A stretch of 24,653 nucleotides of DNA, from the NCBI GenBank assembly GCA_946481065.1, contig CAMLMA010000010.1, positions 1-24,653 on the forward strand, in the 5' to 3' direction. The notes beneath the pieces are model-generated. The model made no database searches, had not been told where the DNA came from, and worked only from the letters and a program-made list of their open reading frames with translations. Positions 24,401-24,653 of the stretch are shown here, one piece after another. How positions within the stretch are numbered: position 1 is the stretch's first letter; each line of letters begins with the position of its first letter. The stretch comes from an uncultured Nitrosomonadales bacterium (lineage in GTDB: Bacteria; Pseudomonadota; Gammaproteobacteria; Burkholderiales; Methylophilaceae). Made by a program: the position numbers and the translations under genes.

Positions 24401-24653
24401 CCAAGCCTGGTGAAGGCGGCCAGCTGCCGGGCCATAAGGTGAGCCCCTACATCGCCAGCCTGCGCTTCTCGGTGCCCGGTGTCGGCCTCATCTCGCCGCC
24501 TCCGCACCATGACATCTATTCGATCGAGGATCTGGCGCAACTGATCCATGACCTCAAGAACGCCAATCCCAAGGCCGACGTTTCCGTCAAGCTGGTCTCC
24601 GAGACCGGTATCGGTACCGTGGCCGCTGGCGTGGCCAAGGCCAAGTCCGACCA
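21436..24653 (+). CDS. gltB: Glutamate synthase (NADPH-type) large subunit, partial (N-terminal about 1072 residues)
   Basis: GltB transfers the amide nitrogen of glutamine to 2-oxoglutarate, giving two glutamates, with electrons from GltD. The frame is open from ATG 21436 to the right edge without a stop, giving about 1072 of the usual roughly 1500 residues. The class II glutaminase nucleophile is Cys27 in [12 protein letters not shown], after a 26-residue propeptide that would be removed. [11 protein letters not shown] and [14 protein letters not shown] are further glutaminase-domain marks. The FMN domain begins around residue 870, with [22 protein letters not shown] and [20 protein letters not shown]. 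The 3Fe-4S cysteines and C-terminal beta-helix lie beyond the window. No strong ribosome site is seen; TTG at 21430 is an alternative in-frame start. It stands apart from the preceding hemL by 205 bases. Confidence 0.96.
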   Translation, partial: MQAQSPEAQGKPDQQGLYNPANEHDACGVGFIAHIKGKKSHDIVRNGLQILANLTHRGATGYDPKLGDGAGMLIQMPDAFMRKEAAKQGITLPEVGHYAVGMVSLPQSRNGREACESVIARVVHEEAQTLLGWRDVPRDNSNIADAARAVEPVMRQVFIASAAADQNAFERKLFVIRKRIEHAVRALKIEDACQFYIPSLSSRTIVYKGMLLANEVGTYYQDLQDETMVSALALVHQRFSTNTFPAWELAHPFRMIAHNGEINTMQGNVNWMAARHAAMRSELLGEDLDKVWPLIADGQSDSACFDNALELLVAGGYSLPHAMMMLIPEAWSSDPLMDEQRRAFYEYHAALMEPWDGPAAVAFTDGRMIGATLDRNGLRPARYLVTDDDHVMMASEMGVLTFPQERIIKKWRLQPGKMLLIDMEQGRIIDDAEVKQQLAEAKPYKQWIEKSRYFLGDLPKVERKPELAASLLDVQQAFGYTQEDIKFILQPMIANGEEASGSMGNDSALPVLSNKPKQLYNYFKQLFAQVTNPPIDPIREELVMSLVTFIGPKPNLLGIDETDPPLRLEASQPVLTLDELEQLKAIDTLTQNRYRALTLDITYPVAQGKQHMAAAIEALNKAAEKAVNDGFNVLILSDRQVSAERLAIPALLACSATHQHLVKAGLRTSTGLVIDTGSAREVHHFALLGGYGAEAVCPWLAFETISELAAAHGTDAKEAGKKFVKAIGKGLYKVMSKMGISTYQSYCGAQIFEAVGLNSRFVKQYFVGTATNVEGIGLDEVAEESVRLHDAAFGDDPVLAAALDAGGEYAFRIRGEEHMWTPDSIAKLQHATRSGQFDTYKEYAKLINDQTKRHMTLRGLFDIKPAGSPVPLEEVEAAKEIVKRFATGAMSLGSISTEAHATLAIAMNRIGGKSNTGEGGEDPKRFIPVASDTSMASVLGAEKIEKDIALKAGDSMRSKIKQVASGRFGVTAEYLANADQIQIKMAQGAKPGEGGQLPGHKVSPYIASLRFSVPGVGLISPPPHHDIYSIEDLAQLIHDLKNANPKADVSVKLVSETGIGTVAAGVAKAKSD

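Noticed and set aside
1..24653. CRISPR arrays, insertion sequences, integrases or prophage genes
   Set aside because: I looked for regularly spaced repeats, transposase motifs and tRNA-adjacent integrase genes and saw none; the sequence has a uniform core-genome character.

Overview
The window reads as a chromosomal segment of a GC-rich betaproteobacterium, most likely a methylotroph of the Methylophilaceae type. The pointers are a stand-alone pqqA gene (precursor of PQQ, the methanol dehydrogenase cofactor), the rubredoxin / thiD-thiE-hemL block, a free-amino-acid dioxygenase of a family known from Methylobacillus, and a GltB that resembles betaproteobacterial enzymes. The taxonomic call is inference from gene content; no alignment was run.

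Layout. (1) 1-2766, minus: iorA-iorB-xdhC, a Tat-exported two-subunit molybdenum hydroxylase with its maturation factor. It diverges from a lysR gene (2934-3848) across an intergenic region holding a clean LysR-type dyad. (2) 3861-7640, minus: a 1259-residue membrane sensor with an NMT1-like periplasmic domain followed by PAS-GAF-PAS-GGDEF-EAL, so a cyclic-di-GMP enzyme. (3) 7862-9303: rpiA (plus), convergent with a 2-oxoglutarate/Fe(II) amino-acid dioxygenase (minus). (4) 9404-13066, plus: an apparent operon of an ArsR-type regulator, a bifunctional Aas-like acyltransferase/acyl-ACP synthetase and the lysophospholipid flippase LplT. The regulator's start codon sits inside a perfect 12-4-12 inverted repeat, directly behind a near-consensus promoter. 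(5) 13235-13669, plus: two tiny genes, an entericidin-like lipoprotein and an orphan pqqA with its own strong ribosome site and palindromic terminator. (6) 13698-16373, minus: thiS-thiG-apaG-mltA. (7) 16581-17948: a small periplasmic catalase-like peroxidase (plus) and csbD (minus) converging on a shared palindromic terminator. (8) 18088-18161: tRNA-Gly(CCC); then rubredoxin (minus). (9) 18480-21230, plus: thiD-thiE-hemL. (10) From 21436 to the window end, plus: the 5' two thirds of gltB, open at the right edge.

Functional ties. Thiamine synthesis is split over two loci here (thiSG for the thiazole sulfur carrier and ring, thiDE for pyrimidine phosphorylation and coupling), and I saw no TPP riboswitch in front of either. 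ArsR-Aas-LplT forms a self-contained lysophospholipid recycling module with a dedicated regulator. The most interesting spots are the orphan pqqA, the apparently leaderless arsR with its operator over the start codon, the solute-binding/cyclic-di-GMP fusion sensor, and the amino-acid dioxygenase. No CRISPR array, insertion sequence, prophage or broken gene was found.
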